64,000 nt of DNA from Bacteroidia bacterium (GTDB lineage: Bacteria > Bacteroidota > Bacteroidia > Chitinophagales > UBA2359), in contig JAUHXA010000032.1 of assembly GCA_030427245.1 (NCBI GenBank), positions 1 through 64,000 on the forward strand. Direction: 5' to 3'. A program made the translations under genes and the position numbers. The notes beneath the pieces are model-generated. The model did no database searches and was not told where the DNA came from. It saw nothing but the letters and a program-made list of their open reading frames with translations. This document shows positions 1 through 7,496 of this stretch, one piece after another. Every line of letters starts with the position of its first letter. Position 1 is the stretch's first letter.

Positions 1-115
1 TGACATAGTTGTTCTTCTTCCCAATGACGTGCATATCTGCCATCATTTTGAAGTAGCGCTTTTCGGTGCGAGAAAGGGAGTGAATGAGGTCGAAAAGGTC
101 GGTTGGAGGAAGCAT
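1..115 (-). CDS. LFDLIHSL-family helical protein, N-terminal fragment (runs off window)
   Basis: The reverse strand opens with ATG at 115 and stays open to the window edge, so only about 38 residues are visible. They read MLPPTDLFDLIHSLSRTEKR and then YFKMMAD. This is clearly homologous to the N-terminus of the complete 519-residue protein at 58760-60319, which shares TDLFDLIHSL, then EKRYFK, then a K-rich NNYV/NYLK segment. The function is unknown. The gene is divergent from the secreted protein at 367, an arrangement that mirrors the 58760 copy beside its small-peptide genes. The fragment is too short for the usual ORF cut-off, so the call rests on the paralogue match, which I regard as strong. 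Confidence 0.85.
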   Translation of the reverse strand, partial: MLPPTDLFDLIHSLSRTEKRYFKMMADMHVIGKKNNYV

Positions 116-285
116 TTCTGTTTTGTTACAGTGTTTGAAGCCTATGTTTTTTGATTGAAAAAATGGTTAAAAAACAATAGAACTCTTTTGTAACGGCAAT
201 TCTGTTGCCTTATTATTTTCAAAGCCCTAAAAATAAAACCTATGTTTCTGAAAAACCTTGTTTCAGGCCAGCCTACTTTCACCCT

Positions 286-322
286 TATCTTTGTGGTGTA
301 ATCAAAACGAAAAAAGATTACA
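286..322 (+). promoter_or_regulatory. Bacteroidetes-type -7 box with adjacent inverted repeat, upstream of the 367 gene
   Basis: TATCTTTG at 286-293 matches TAnnTTTG exactly, with a weak TTTC about 21 nt upstream. It is followed by GGTGTAAT. TGTAATC (297-303) and GATTACA (316-322) form a 7-bp inverted repeat just after the expected start of transcription. The run TATCTTTGTGG-TGTAAT recurs in the promoter of the small-peptide genes near 58606. Confidence 0.6.
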
Positions 323-366
323 TCAAAATTTTCAAATTCAATTTTAACTTTTAAATAATTAATACC

Positions 367-930
367 ATGACAACTTCAATCAGCAAATTCAGTATCAACA
401 ACATTTTGAAAGTCTTAGCAATCGTTTTAGTATTTTGTTTTGCAACGAATAGTAGCTTTGCACAATATCAACTTCCTTCAAAATACCAGATCAAAAAAGC
501 CCCTACTTACAAGTACAATAAACCTATTTACATCCCACAACCTTCTTGCCCAGATCTGAAAGCAATGCCCATTGAATTTACAGTTCTGAGTCGCCCCACT
601 GCTTATACCGCAAGAGTTCGAGTAACCGCAACCATCAAAAACATTGGTGGAGCAGATTATATCTCAGGCAGCAATCAACAAGGAATACAATTGTATATAG
701 GCAGTAGAATCGTCCGAAATGTACCTTTCTCCAATTTGGCAAAAGGACAGACACGCACCGTCACCTATGATATGACCTTCTCGACTTCTGACGAATTTCC
801 TCCAACGATTAAGCTCTATATTTCTTATGACCCTGACATCGCTATTGACGGAAACCCTAAGAACGACGAGTGTACTTACTCCAACAACCAAAGTTCACGT
901 GACAGTAGGGAAATTGGGGGGCTGCTATAA
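367..930 (+). CDS. Secreted CARDB-like protein
   Basis: This is a 187-residue protein with a clear signal peptide: a hydrophobic core at about 14-26 and probable cleavage after FA at about residue 32. It has a short basic, proline-rich linker, then one beta-rich domain at about 58-170 (PDL at its start, VTATIKNIGG, a T-rich turn, then LYIS). This is the usual pattern of CARDB or DUF11-like Ig-fold adhesion modules. There is no sorting tail or enzyme motif. It is expected to be periplasmic or exported and probably binds something, but no partner is evident. It stands alone, with its own TAnnTTTG promoter at 286, and is divergent from the LFDLIHSL-family fragment. The family call is by pattern and is moderately secure. 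Confidence 0.8.
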   Translation: MTTSISKFSINNILKVLAIVLVFCFATNSSFAQYQLPSKYQIKKAPTYKYNKPIYIPQPSCPDLKAMPIEFTVLSRPTAYTARVRVTATIKNIGGADYISGSNQQGIQLYIGSRIVRNVPFSNLAKGQTRTVTYDMTFSTSDEFPPTIKLYISYDPDIAIDGNPKNDECTYSNNQSSRDSREIGGLL

Positions 931-1070
931 ATGGCACAGGAAGAAAGATGGTAGAATGGTTCTCAAAACCCACGATTAGACAACTCTACCGTCTTTCCAT
1001 TCCACAATTCCACAACCTCATCATTTTTACAATCACTCAAATATTTCAAACCTTTTAAAACCTCAACATC

Positions 1071-2888
1071 ATGTTAGTACAAAAAGTAAAATCCAGTTTT
1101 GTATGGCAATTCGTTTGCCTACTTTTTATCCTAAGTGCTTGGCAAACCAATAGCCTTCAAGCTCAGCCCAGCACCTTCAAACACACTGCTACAAGCAGCA
1201 ACACAACCAACAATTATACCCTCATTGACCACGCTCGCACCAACGGACAACCCAACAAAATCTTGTTCGTAACACACGACTACGGAAGTAGTCCATATAT
1301 CACCTCTCCTGTTGGCGTGTGGTACACAAACGGAAAATGGTCCATCTTCCAGCAGAATAGAAAGCCAATGCCTGCCAATGCCAAATTCAATGTATTGGTA
1401 CAAACTACAGCCGATAGAGGAGTATTCATACACCAAGCAAGTCGCAGCAATACAGGCGGTCACATCACCACGATTGACCATCCCGACACCAACGGAAAAC
1501 CCAATGCCAAAATCATGGTCACTCAACATTACGGAACAACTCGCACCTACAACAGTCACCCAATTGGAGTCTACTATGCGGGAGGCAAATGGCGCATTTT
1601 CAACCAAGACCGAGCTGCAATGGCTGATGGAGCAATGTTCAACATTTTGGTCGACCACCCCAAATCTTTCCAGCACACAGCATCTTCTTCAACCATGCAA
1701 ATGGCACATGTCACCAAACTCAATGATTCGGACACCAACAATGCACCTGACGCTTTTGTATTCGTGACCCAATATTGGACAAGCGTTTACAATCCGCATC
1801 CCGTAGGCGTATGGTATTCAAACGCAAAATGGACTGTCTATAACGAAGACCGAGCAGCGATGCCTGCCAACTCCAAATTCAACATCATCGCATTCAGCCT
1901 AAGTGAAGGAAGCACTACATCCGCACCAAAAGTAACGAGTGCAAAATTATCCGCAGTAAATTCCAATGTGACAGGAAAATGTACACAGATTATACGCTTC
2001 CGAGGAAGCATTACCTTCAATGGGAGAGGTACCGTTCAATACCGTTTTATTAGAAGCGATGGCGGAAAAGGAAGGACAGAAAGCATGACATTTGCAGCAG
2101 CAGGCACAAAATCAGTCAGCACAGAATGGCACTTAGGAAAATCCTATTCGGGTTGGGAAGCCATAGAAATCCTCTCACCCAACTCCCTTCAATCCAATCG
2201 TGCCAACTTTACCCTTCAATGTACAGACAGCGGTAGCAACTCAGATTTAACAGGTGTTTTCAAATGCACAGATGGCGGATACTATTATGTTCGACAAATC
2301 GGAAATGATGTTTATTGGTTCGGTGAACATCCCAATGGTAATTTTGCCAATGTAATGTCGGGAAGTGCCAGTGGTAACACAATCAATAGTAAATGGTGGG
2401 ATATACCAAAAGGTAAAACTCGCAGCAAGGGCGATCTTCAATTGAAGGTCAGTGCAGACAAAAACACGCTCACCTATGCTTCTGCAACAGGCGGTTTTAG
2501 TGGTCGCACTTGGACACGTACTACCTTGCCTTCCAATTTGCCCAACAAACGAGCGGCCCAATACAATGGAAGTGGATACAACAACCTTTCGGGTGTATGG
2601 AACTGCAACGACAAGGGTACTTACTATATTAACGACAAAGATGGAGAAGTCGTTTGGGTAGGAGAAGCTGCTTTCGCCAATGGACAACAACCTGCATGGA
2701 CAAACGTTTTTATTGGTACTTGCAATTCAACTACCGTAAAAGGTATTTGGGTAGATGTTCCCAAAGGCAAAACGAAAGGTAGTGGAACAATGACCATGAA
2801 AATGGAAAGAGGAGGCAATACGCTTCGAAGAACGGCTGTCACAGGTGGATTTGGCGGAAGTCTTTGGAGTCGAATCCCTGCCAACTGA
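1071..2888 (+). CDS. Secreted repeat protein: three DUF7452-like and two C-terminal beta repeats
   Basis: This is a 605-residue exported protein with a signal peptide at 1-31 (cleavage near QAQ). Three repeats of about 75 residues follow (about 35-107, 122-195, 200-275), each with FxHTA, a D-x-x-x-TNG/TNN core, I/FVTxxY, P-VGV(W/Y)Y and W-IFN. They resemble the uncharacterised DUF7452 repeat. An Ig-like segment at about 290-380 comes next. Two repeats of about 95 residues (about 393-485 and 510-603) close the protein, each starting LxGV(F/W)xC, with VxWxGE in the middle and TGGFxGxxW at the end. The repeats suggest extracellular ligand or carbohydrate binding, which is inference. No T9SS tail is seen. 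A stable hairpin lies about 100 nt downstream. Confidence 0.85.
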   Translation: MLVQKVKSSFVWQFVCLLFILSAWQTNSLQAQPSTFKHTATSSNTTNNYTLIDHARTNGQPNKILFVTHDYGSSPYITSPVGVWYTNGKWSIFQQNRKPMPANAKFNVLVQTTADRGVFIHQASRSNTGGHITTIDHPDTNGKPNAKIMVTQHYGTTRTYNSHPIGVYYAGGKWRIFNQDRAAMADGAMFNILVDHPKSFQHTASSSTMQMAHVTKLNDSDTNNAPDAFVFVTQYWTSVYNPHPVGVWYSNAKWTVYNEDRAAMPANSKFNIIAFSLSEGSTTSAPKVTSAKLSAVNSNVTGKCTQIIRFRGSITFNGRGTVQYRFIRSDGGKGRTESMTFAAAGTKSVSTEWHLGKSYSGWEAIEILSPNSLQSNRANFTLQCTDSGSNSDLTGVFKCTDGGYYYVRQIGNDVYWFGEHPNGNFANVMSGSASGNTINSKWWDIPKGKTRSKGDLQLKVSADKNTLTYASATGGFSGRTWTRTTLPSNLPNKRAAQYNGSGYNNLSGVWNCNDKGTYYINDKDGEVVWVGEAAFANGQQPAWTNVFIGTCNSTTVKGIWVDVPKGKTKGSGTMTMKMERGGNTLRRTAVTGGFGGSLWSRIPAN

Positions 2889-2989
2889 TAAATTTTTGTT
2901 TTTCTGGCCAAAAATCGGTAAATTGCTAATAAATCATTTTGCTGCAATTTACTGGATGAATAGCGTATCAGAATGAATGTAGAATTTAC

Positions 2990-3033
2990 AAATGGTATGA
3001 TTGTGAACATTTTATTTCCAATCATACCATTTT
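2990..3033 (+). terminator. Hairpin, probable terminator after the 1071 gene
   Basis: Arms 2990-3003 (AAATGGTATGATTG) and 3019-3032 pair perfectly over 14 bp around a 15-nt loop, with a short T run after. It lies about 100 nt past the stop codon. The T run is short, so termination efficiency is uncertain. Confidence 0.5.
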
Positions 3034-3116
3034 ACAATCTCACCCTTTCACACAATACTACTCAGCGACCTCCTCACCCTTTTTAGTTTAATTTCACACA
3101 TTAAAACCTTACAGTC

Positions 3117-3998
3117 ATGTATTTTTCCTTCAAAAAAATAACGTATTCCCTCACTTTCGCTTTGATTCTATTTTTGGTATCCGATGCACTTTTGGCACAA
3201 ATCAAATACAATACTAGGGATCGAGCAGTTATTAATCAGCCCACCACCAATAACAATTGTTGTCAAAATGCCCAGGGCAACTGCGTCAAGGTCGGTACAA
3301 ACACTCCTTGTCAGGGAGTAACTAACTGCGCTCCCTGTAATCAACAACCCACTAATATCACGAACAATTGGGGACAAGCAGGAACAGGCGTTGCGTGCAG
3401 CGATTGTGACAAACCTCTTTTGATGAATAAAAATGGGCAGGTTTTTATAGACAAAATGCTCACACTTGGTGGCGGTAGATTGTTGGCTGGACAGCAAGGT
3501 ATTGGCATTTCGGGAGATTTTGAACCTGTCAAAGCCAATTCCTTCAATTTGGGAAGTCCGAACAGCCCCTTCAAAGCAGTCTATGCTCAAAAAATTGTGG
3601 GACAAGTTTCCAAATATTCGGACAGAAGGCTGAAAACCAGTATTTCAAAAGTACCTTATGGGCTGCAAACGGTGATGCAATTGAAGCCAAGCATCTATCA
3701 CTACAAAAACAATATGGAAGGTAAACGAGAATTGGGTTTGATTGCCCAAGATTTGCAACAGGCAGTTCCCGAAGTAGTAGACGAAAGTGGAGAGTTTTTG
3801 AGTGTTGACTATACCGCATTGGTGCCTGTATTGATTCAAGCGATTCAGGAACAGCAAGCGATTATTGAAAACCAAAAATCCACCATTGACAGCCAGAAAA
3901 CGATGATGGAACAGACGCAAAGCGAATTGAAGGATTTGAAGGCAAATTTGGAGGAGGTGATGGATTTTCTGCAATTGAATAAAACAATTACTCAGTAA
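3117..3998 (+). CDS. Tail-fibre-type protein with S74 intramolecular chaperone domain
   Basis: This is a 293-residue protein with a signal peptide at 1-28, then an Asn/Cys-rich stretch (CCQNAQGNC and similar) and a short beta region. The C-terminal peptidase_S74 (endosialidase chaperone) domain starts near residue 163 with YSDRRLKTSI, followed by LKPSIYHYKN, LGLIAQDLQQAVPEVV, VDYTALVPVLIQAIQEQQ and a coiled coil to the end. In this family the domain trimerises fibre proteins and may cleave itself at the Ser-Asp of the SD-R-LK motif, and both residues are present. In Bacteroidota such proteins are common non-phage secreted proteins, and no phage genes are nearby. The gene is probably monocistronic. 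Confidence 0.88.
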   Translation: MYFSFKKITYSLTFALILFLVSDALLAQIKYNTRDRAVINQPTTNNNCCQNAQGNCVKVGTNTPCQGVTNCAPCNQQPTNITNNWGQAGTGVACSDCDKPLLMNKNGQVFIDKMLTLGGGRLLAGQQGIGISGDFEPVKANSFNLGSPNSPFKAVYAQKIVGQVSKYSDRRLKTSISKVPYGLQTVMQLKPSIYHYKNNMEGKRELGLIAQDLQQAVPEVVDESGEFLSVDYTALVPVLIQAIQEQQAIIENQKSTIDSQKTMMEQTQSELKDLKANLEEVMDFLQLNKTITQ

Positions 3999-4126
3999 AA
4001 CCCATGAATTGTTATTGAAGCCCTTTAATTCTTTGAAAAAGAACAAGTTTTTTACAAATAGTTAGTTATAATTAAGTAAAAGGGTCGTATATTGCTTTCA
4101 TATTATAACTTTAAAGTAATAAAAAT

Positions 4127-4534
4127 ATGAAAGACAAAACAACTGCTGGACTTTTAGCTATTTTTTTGGGCGGGCTAGGAGTTCACAAATTTTATCTTGG
4201 GCGAATGATTCAAGGAATCATTTACCTTGTTTTTTGTTGGACTACGATTCCTGCGGTTATTGGATTAATTGAAGGGATTATTTATCTCACAATGGATAAA
4301 AATGCGTTTGACTTCAAATACAATCCTCATGCAGTTATGGCAAGAGGAGGACAAGGTGTCTCTCAGAATGTTCACCAAACCTTTAATCTCTCAAACCAAG
4401 TAGAAACTCCTCAAAAAGGTGACACCCTCGCTGAATTAGAAAAGCTAAATTCCTTGTATCAATCAGGGGCTATAACAGAGGATGAATTCTACGAGATGAA
4501 ACAAAGATTATTGAACAAATTGCGAAATGAGTGA
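4127..4534 (+). CDS. TM2-domain membrane protein with C-terminal SHOCT motif
   Basis: This 135-residue protein has a TM2 domain at 1-60: KDKTTAGLLAIFLGGLGVHKFYLG, two membrane helices and a D-x-F motif. A soluble linker follows, then a SHOCT motif at about 100-132 (LAELEKLNSLYQSGAITEDEF, then KQRLL). TM2 proteins are small inner-membrane proteins of unknown role, and SHOCT is a short oligomerisation-type helix pair. The fusion is common in bacteria. It stands alone, with a strong terminator 50 nt downstream. Confidence 0.92.
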   Translation: MKDKTTAGLLAIFLGGLGVHKFYLGRMIQGIIYLVFCWTTIPAVIGLIEGIIYLTMDKNAFDFKYNPHAVMARGGQGVSQNVHQTFNLSNQVETPQKGDTLAELEKLNSLYQSGAITEDEFYEMKQRLLNKLRNE

Positions 4535-4583
4535 TATGCTATACTCTATTTTGAGTCAAAAAATGGCGTAATTTAAATTTTTG

Positions 4584-4626
4584 AAGCGCAATATTGAAGT
4601 AAATCTTTGGTATTGCGCTTTTTTTA
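4584..4626 (+). terminator. Rho-independent terminator of the TM2-SHOCT gene
   Basis: The stem AAGCGCAATA (4584-4593) pairs with TATTGCGCTT (4611-4620) and is followed by a T run. Confidence 0.85.
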
Positions 4627-4903
4627 TTCTCTCAAATACTCTTGATAACCGTGTTCTATAAGTAGCTTTTTTTTTTGAGAAAAAACCTATTGGGTATAAA
4701 AACCCAGAAAAATAAATAGAAATAAAATTGATGAACTTTTCATTTGAATCATTGAAAAATAAAGAGAAACACTTTTGAGTAATTCTGCTAACGAAAATTT
4801 TTTAAGAAAAAGCACAAAAATATTTTCTTTTTTTCCCAAACTCTTTACCCCTTCCGTCTATGAGGGCGAATCAAATATTTAACAACACTTAAAACCTTTT
4901 ATC
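4627..4903. other. AT-rich leader region, partly duplicated before the 6500 gene
   Basis: There is no coding signal. From about 4730 onward the sequence is recognisably repeated ahead of the paralogous gene at 6500. The last 80 nt (CTTCCGTCTATGAGGGCGAA, then the ATG context) are almost identical, so the promoter and leader were duplicated with the gene. Confidence 0.7.
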
Positions 4904-5821
4904 ATGACAACGATTCAAAAATTATTCGTTCTTAGTTTTTTCGCTTTTATTGCATTATTCAACCAAACAACAGCAGATGCAGCAGCTTACATCAAATTTG
5001 ATGGCATTGAAGGAGAATCCAATATAGTCGAAAGAGTAGAAGCACCTCCTGCTGACGGAGAACACCTAGTAGCTACCAACAAAAGAAGTGGCGCACAAAT
5101 TCGCTTGATTGCAAAAGGGGGTAAAATCCAACGTATGTTTGCCAAATCAAAAGAAGACAAAATCAAAGTTTTGGAAGCAACAACAGCAGGTTGTTCACAA
5201 GGCGGTTTGTGTCTGAACTTTCAAATCAAAAAATGTTTTACCACGCCTTGGGGAGATTGTTTCTGTGTGTGTGGAGCTTGGTTTGCAGATAATGGCAATA
5301 GTAGTAGCAGTAGTGCAACTGCAAATTATAAAGTAAATGTTAGCCCATCTTCAGGTTTTACTGGAGGAGTGCGTGTTGCCACAGGTGATGTGAATGGAGA
5401 TGGTCAGGTTAATATTTCAAAATTATCTGATGGTGTAAATGTAATTGCTCAGACGAGAGAACACGTACTTTTGGCTGCAATAATTGAAAAAGGCAAATTG
5501 GTAGGAATGGGAAGCATCAATCCGCAAGGAAGTTTCAACCGTTTTACTCCTGACACACCTTGTAGTGGATACATTGTTCAGCCTTGTGCAGATGGTTCTG
5601 CTCCAGGAAGTTACTATGACAACGAAGGCAAATGTGTGGCTTACTGTACTGGATTCATTGTATTAGACACGGATGTTTTCAGAGCCATCAATCCTTATGG
5701 TTTGCGTCCAAATGGCCCTTGTAGTGATTGGATTGCTGCTCCTTGTGGAAAAGGCTACACGATGGTGACATGGTATGACCATCAAACTGGAAAATGTGTA
5801 GCGATTTGTGAGCCGAACTAA
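4904..5821 (+). CDS. Secreted Cys-rich protein, tandem copy A (Hcp-like N-terminal motif)
   Basis: This 305-residue protein has a signal peptide at 1-27 (cleavage near ADAAA). The mature protein starts AYIKFDGIEGES, which recalls the first strand of Hcp-type tube proteins (YLKIDGIEGES), but the rest does not obviously continue as Hcp. A Cys-rich block (CSQGGLCLNF, CFTTPWGDCFCVCGAWF) follows. Next is a variable linker that in this copy holds an EF-hand/dockerin-like loop, DVNGDGQVNISKL. Two C-terminal repeats (PCSGYIVQPC-GKCVAYC and PCSDWIAAPC-GKCVAIC) end the protein. The function is unknown. The cysteines suggest disulfides outside the cytoplasm. The paralogue at 6500 is about 85-90 percent identical outside the linker, judged by eye. 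Confidence 0.85.
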   Translation: MTTIQKLFVLSFFAFIALFNQTTADAAAYIKFDGIEGESNIVERVEAPPADGEHLVATNKRSGAQIRLIAKGGKIQRMFAKSKEDKIKVLEATTAGCSQGGLCLNFQIKKCFTTPWGDCFCVCGAWFADNGNSSSSSATANYKVNVSPSSGFTGGVRVATGDVNGDGQVNISKLSDGVNVIAQTREHVLLAAIIEKGKLVGMGSINPQGSFNRFTPDTPCSGYIVQPCADGSAPGSYYDNEGKCVAYCTGFIVLDTDVFRAINPYGLRPNGPCSDWIAAPCGKGYTMVTWYDHQTGKCVAICEPN

Positions 5822-5877
5822 TTTTTTATGGAAGAAAGAGGAGCGAAGCGGGATTTTAATCATCACCTCTTATCGTC

Positions 5878-5917
5878 AGACATCGGAAATCGTCAAGACT
5901 TCCGATGTCTTTTTTTA
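5878..5917 (+). terminator. Rho-independent terminator, first of two after copy A
   Basis: The 11-bp stem AGACATCGGAA (5878-5888) pairs with TTCCGATGTCT (5900-5910) and is followed by seven T. It is absent after copy B, so it was inserted or retained only here. Confidence 0.9.
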
Positions 5918-5929
5918 TCAACATTCATT

Positions 5930-5970
5930 AGCTATTCTTCAATCTTCGGATTGTGGGATGGCTTTTTTTT
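5930..5970 (+). terminator. UUCG-loop terminator after copy A (duplicated after copy B)
   Basis: A long imperfect stem closes on C-TTCG-G (CAATC TTCG GATTG) and is followed by eight T. The same hairpin with its flanks follows copy B at 7379. Confidence 0.85.
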
Positions 5971-6023
5971 ATTATGCTTGCATTCAAGTCATTAATCATA
6001 CTACTGTATAAAATGATTTTTGA

Positions 6024-6105
6024 ACCACAAAAGTATCAACAGGGCACAAAAGAGATGGATGAATTTCAGTTCTGCACTTTTGTTTTCTTTGTGCCTTTTG
6101 TGGTT
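6024..6105. repeat. 82-nt imperfect inverted-repeat element
   Basis: The outer arms AACCACAAAAG (6024-6034) and CTTTTGTGGTT (6095-6105) are perfect 11-bp complements. Inner GGCACAAAAG and CTTTGTGCC segments are also partly complementary. The shape is that of a small palindromic intergenic repeat or miniature element. Only one copy is visible in the window. Confidence 0.55.
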
Positions 6106-6133
6106 GGATTAAAAATGTACTGCAGTATGGTCA

Positions 6134-6283
6134 TCAATAATACGTTTTACGATATACAAATTGTTCATAATTCATCGTCCCCAAAAATTCATTAGAATAC
6201 ACAAATCCCTCGTAGTCGTATTGAAAAGCCAATCGCATTTTTGTGTGGTAGTTTCCTTCAAAAAGCCTGCAACTTGTCACCAT
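6134..6283 (-). CDS. Possible 49-residue small ORF or gene remnant
   Basis: The reverse strand reads ATG at 6283 to TGA at 6134. The product starts MVTSCRLFEGNYHTKMRLAF and ends in a Tyr-rich FLGTMNYEQF segment. The amino-acid mix looks like protein rather than random AT-rich DNA, but there is no recognisable family, promoter or upstream continuation (an in-frame stop lies 30 nt before the ATG). It could be the tail of a lost gene between the duplicated copies. Doubtful. Confidence 0.3.
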   Translation of the reverse strand: MVTSCRLFEGNYHTKMRLAFQYDYEGFVYSNEFLGTMNYEQFVYRKTYY

Positions 6284-6499
6284 TATATTTTTAGGAGGTA
6301 AGAACAAAAATTAGCATAAAAAAGATGAAGGTTCTCATGTGAATGATTGAAATAGAGTTGAAAAGGCTTTGAAGTAATTTTACTAACGAGAAATTTTAAA
6401 GAAAAAGTGTAAAAAATATTTTCTTTTTTTCCCAAACTCCTTGCCTCTTCCGTCTATGAGGGCGAATCAAATATTTAACAACATTTAAAACCTTTTATC

Positions 6500-7357
6500 A
6501 TGACAACGATTCAAAAATTATTCGTTCTTAGTTTTTTCGCTTTTATCGCATTATTTACCCAAACAACTGCAGATGCAGCAGGCTACATCAAATTCGATGG
6601 CATTGAGGGAGAATCCAACATAGTCGAAAGAGTAGAAGCACCTCCTGCTGATGGAGAACACTTAGTAGCTACCAACAAAAGAAGTGGCGCACAAATTCGC
6701 TTGATTGCAAAAGGAGGTAAAATCCAACGTATGTTTGCCAAATCTAAAAGCGGCAAAATCAAAGTTTTGGAAGCTACTACCGCAGGTTGCTCACAAGGTG
6801 GTTTGTGTCTGAACTTTCAAATCAAAAAGTGTTTTACCACACCTTGGGGAGATTGTTTCTGTGTGTGTGGAGCTTGGTTTGCAGACAACAGCAATAATAA
6901 TAACAGTACTTCGACTCAGCCTTCTAAAACCAAAAACCCAAAAGTCAGTATTGGAAGTTTGAAAGATGGTGTAAATATAGTTGCTCAAACAAGAGAACAC
7001 GTATTGTTAGCTGCCATCGTTGAAAAAGGCAAATTGGTAGGCATGGGAAGCATCAATCCTCAAGGAAGTTTCAACCGTTTTACACCTGATACGCCTTGTA
7101 GCGGTTATATCGTTCAGCCTTGTCCTGATGGTTCTGCCCAAGGTAGTTACTACGACAACGAAGGCAAATGTGTAGCTTACTGTGATGGATTTATCGTTTT
7201 GGACCCCAACATTTTCCAACCTATCAGAGCCTACAATTTGCGTCCAAATGGCCCTTGTAGTGATTGGATTGCTGCTCCTTGTGGAAAAGGCTACACAATG
7301 GTGACATGGTATGACCATCAAACTGGAAAATGTGTAGCGATTTGTGAGCCGAACTAA
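6500..7357 (+). CDS. Secreted Cys-rich protein, tandem copy B (Hcp-like N-terminal motif)
   Basis: This 285-residue paralogue of the 4904 gene has the same signal peptide, the same GYIKFDGIEGES start to the mature protein, the same Cys block and the same two C-terminal Cys repeats. The main difference is the linker at about 132-155. Here it is a polar NNNNSTSTQPSKTKNPK run in place of the EF-hand-like loop, followed by the shared SLKDGVNIVAQTREHVLLAA. Upstream leader and downstream UUCG terminator are also duplicated, so the unit arose by tandem duplication of about 1.2 kb. Function unknown, probably extracellular. Confidence 0.85.
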   Translation: MTTIQKLFVLSFFAFIALFTQTTADAAGYIKFDGIEGESNIVERVEAPPADGEHLVATNKRSGAQIRLIAKGGKIQRMFAKSKSGKIKVLEATTAGCSQGGLCLNFQIKKCFTTPWGDCFCVCGAWFADNSNNNNSTSTQPSKTKNPKVSIGSLKDGVNIVAQTREHVLLAAIVEKGKLVGMGSINPQGSFNRFTPDTPCSGYIVQPCPDGSAQGSYYDNEGKCVAYCDGFIVLDPNIFQPIRAYNLRPNGPCSDWIAAPCGKGYTMVTWYDHQTGKCVAICEPN

Positions 7358-7378
7358 TTTTTTTAATCAACATTCATT

Positions 7379-7417
7379 AGCCATTCTTCAATCTTCGGAT
7401 TGTGGGATGGCTTTTTT
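7379..7417 (+). terminator. UUCG-loop terminator after copy B
   Basis: A stem beginning AGCCATTCTTCAATC closes on TTCG, pairs with GATTGTGGGATGGCT and is followed by T. It is the cleaner of the two duplicated copies. Confidence 0.88.
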
Positions 7418-7442
7418 GTTTTTGGAGTTTCTTGAAAATAAA

Positions 7443-7483
7443 TTTGCAGAGAAAACTTTTTTGGATTACATTTGTATATACAA
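7443..7483 (+). promoter_or_regulatory. Promoter of the marR operon overlapped by a 12-bp palindromic operator
   Basis: A TTTG -33 box (7443-7446) is separated by 20 nt from TACATTTG (7467-7474), a full match to TAnnTTTG. The perfect palindrome TTGTATATACAA (7472-7483) covers the end of the -7 box and the expected start of transcription. This is where an autorepressing MarR protein would bind. The ATG follows at 7497. The binding is inferred. Confidence 0.7.
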
Positions 7484-7496
7484 TAGTTGTTGAAAC

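Larger units (their letters stand above)
5971..6499. other. Spacer between the duplicated genes
   Basis: It contains an 82-nt inverted-repeat element (6024-6105), a possible 49-codon fragment on the minus strand (6134-6283), and from about 6330 the duplicated leader of copy B. An 80-codon plus-strand frame here (5953-6195) begins inside the copy A terminator and is not believed. Confidence 0.5.

Noticed and set aside
1131-1676. 181-codon antisense frame inside the repeat-protein gene
   Set aside because: It is a shadow of the long plus-strand gene, whose signal peptide and repeats are clear.
3117-3998. Possible prophage remnant because of the S74 tail-fibre domain
   Set aside because: No other phage gene, integrase or attachment site is nearby, and S74 domains occur in ordinary secreted proteins of Bacteroidota.
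5953-6195. 80-codon plus-strand frame between the duplicated genes
   Set aside because: It starts inside the copy A terminator and runs through an inverted-repeat element. No domain or signal supports it.
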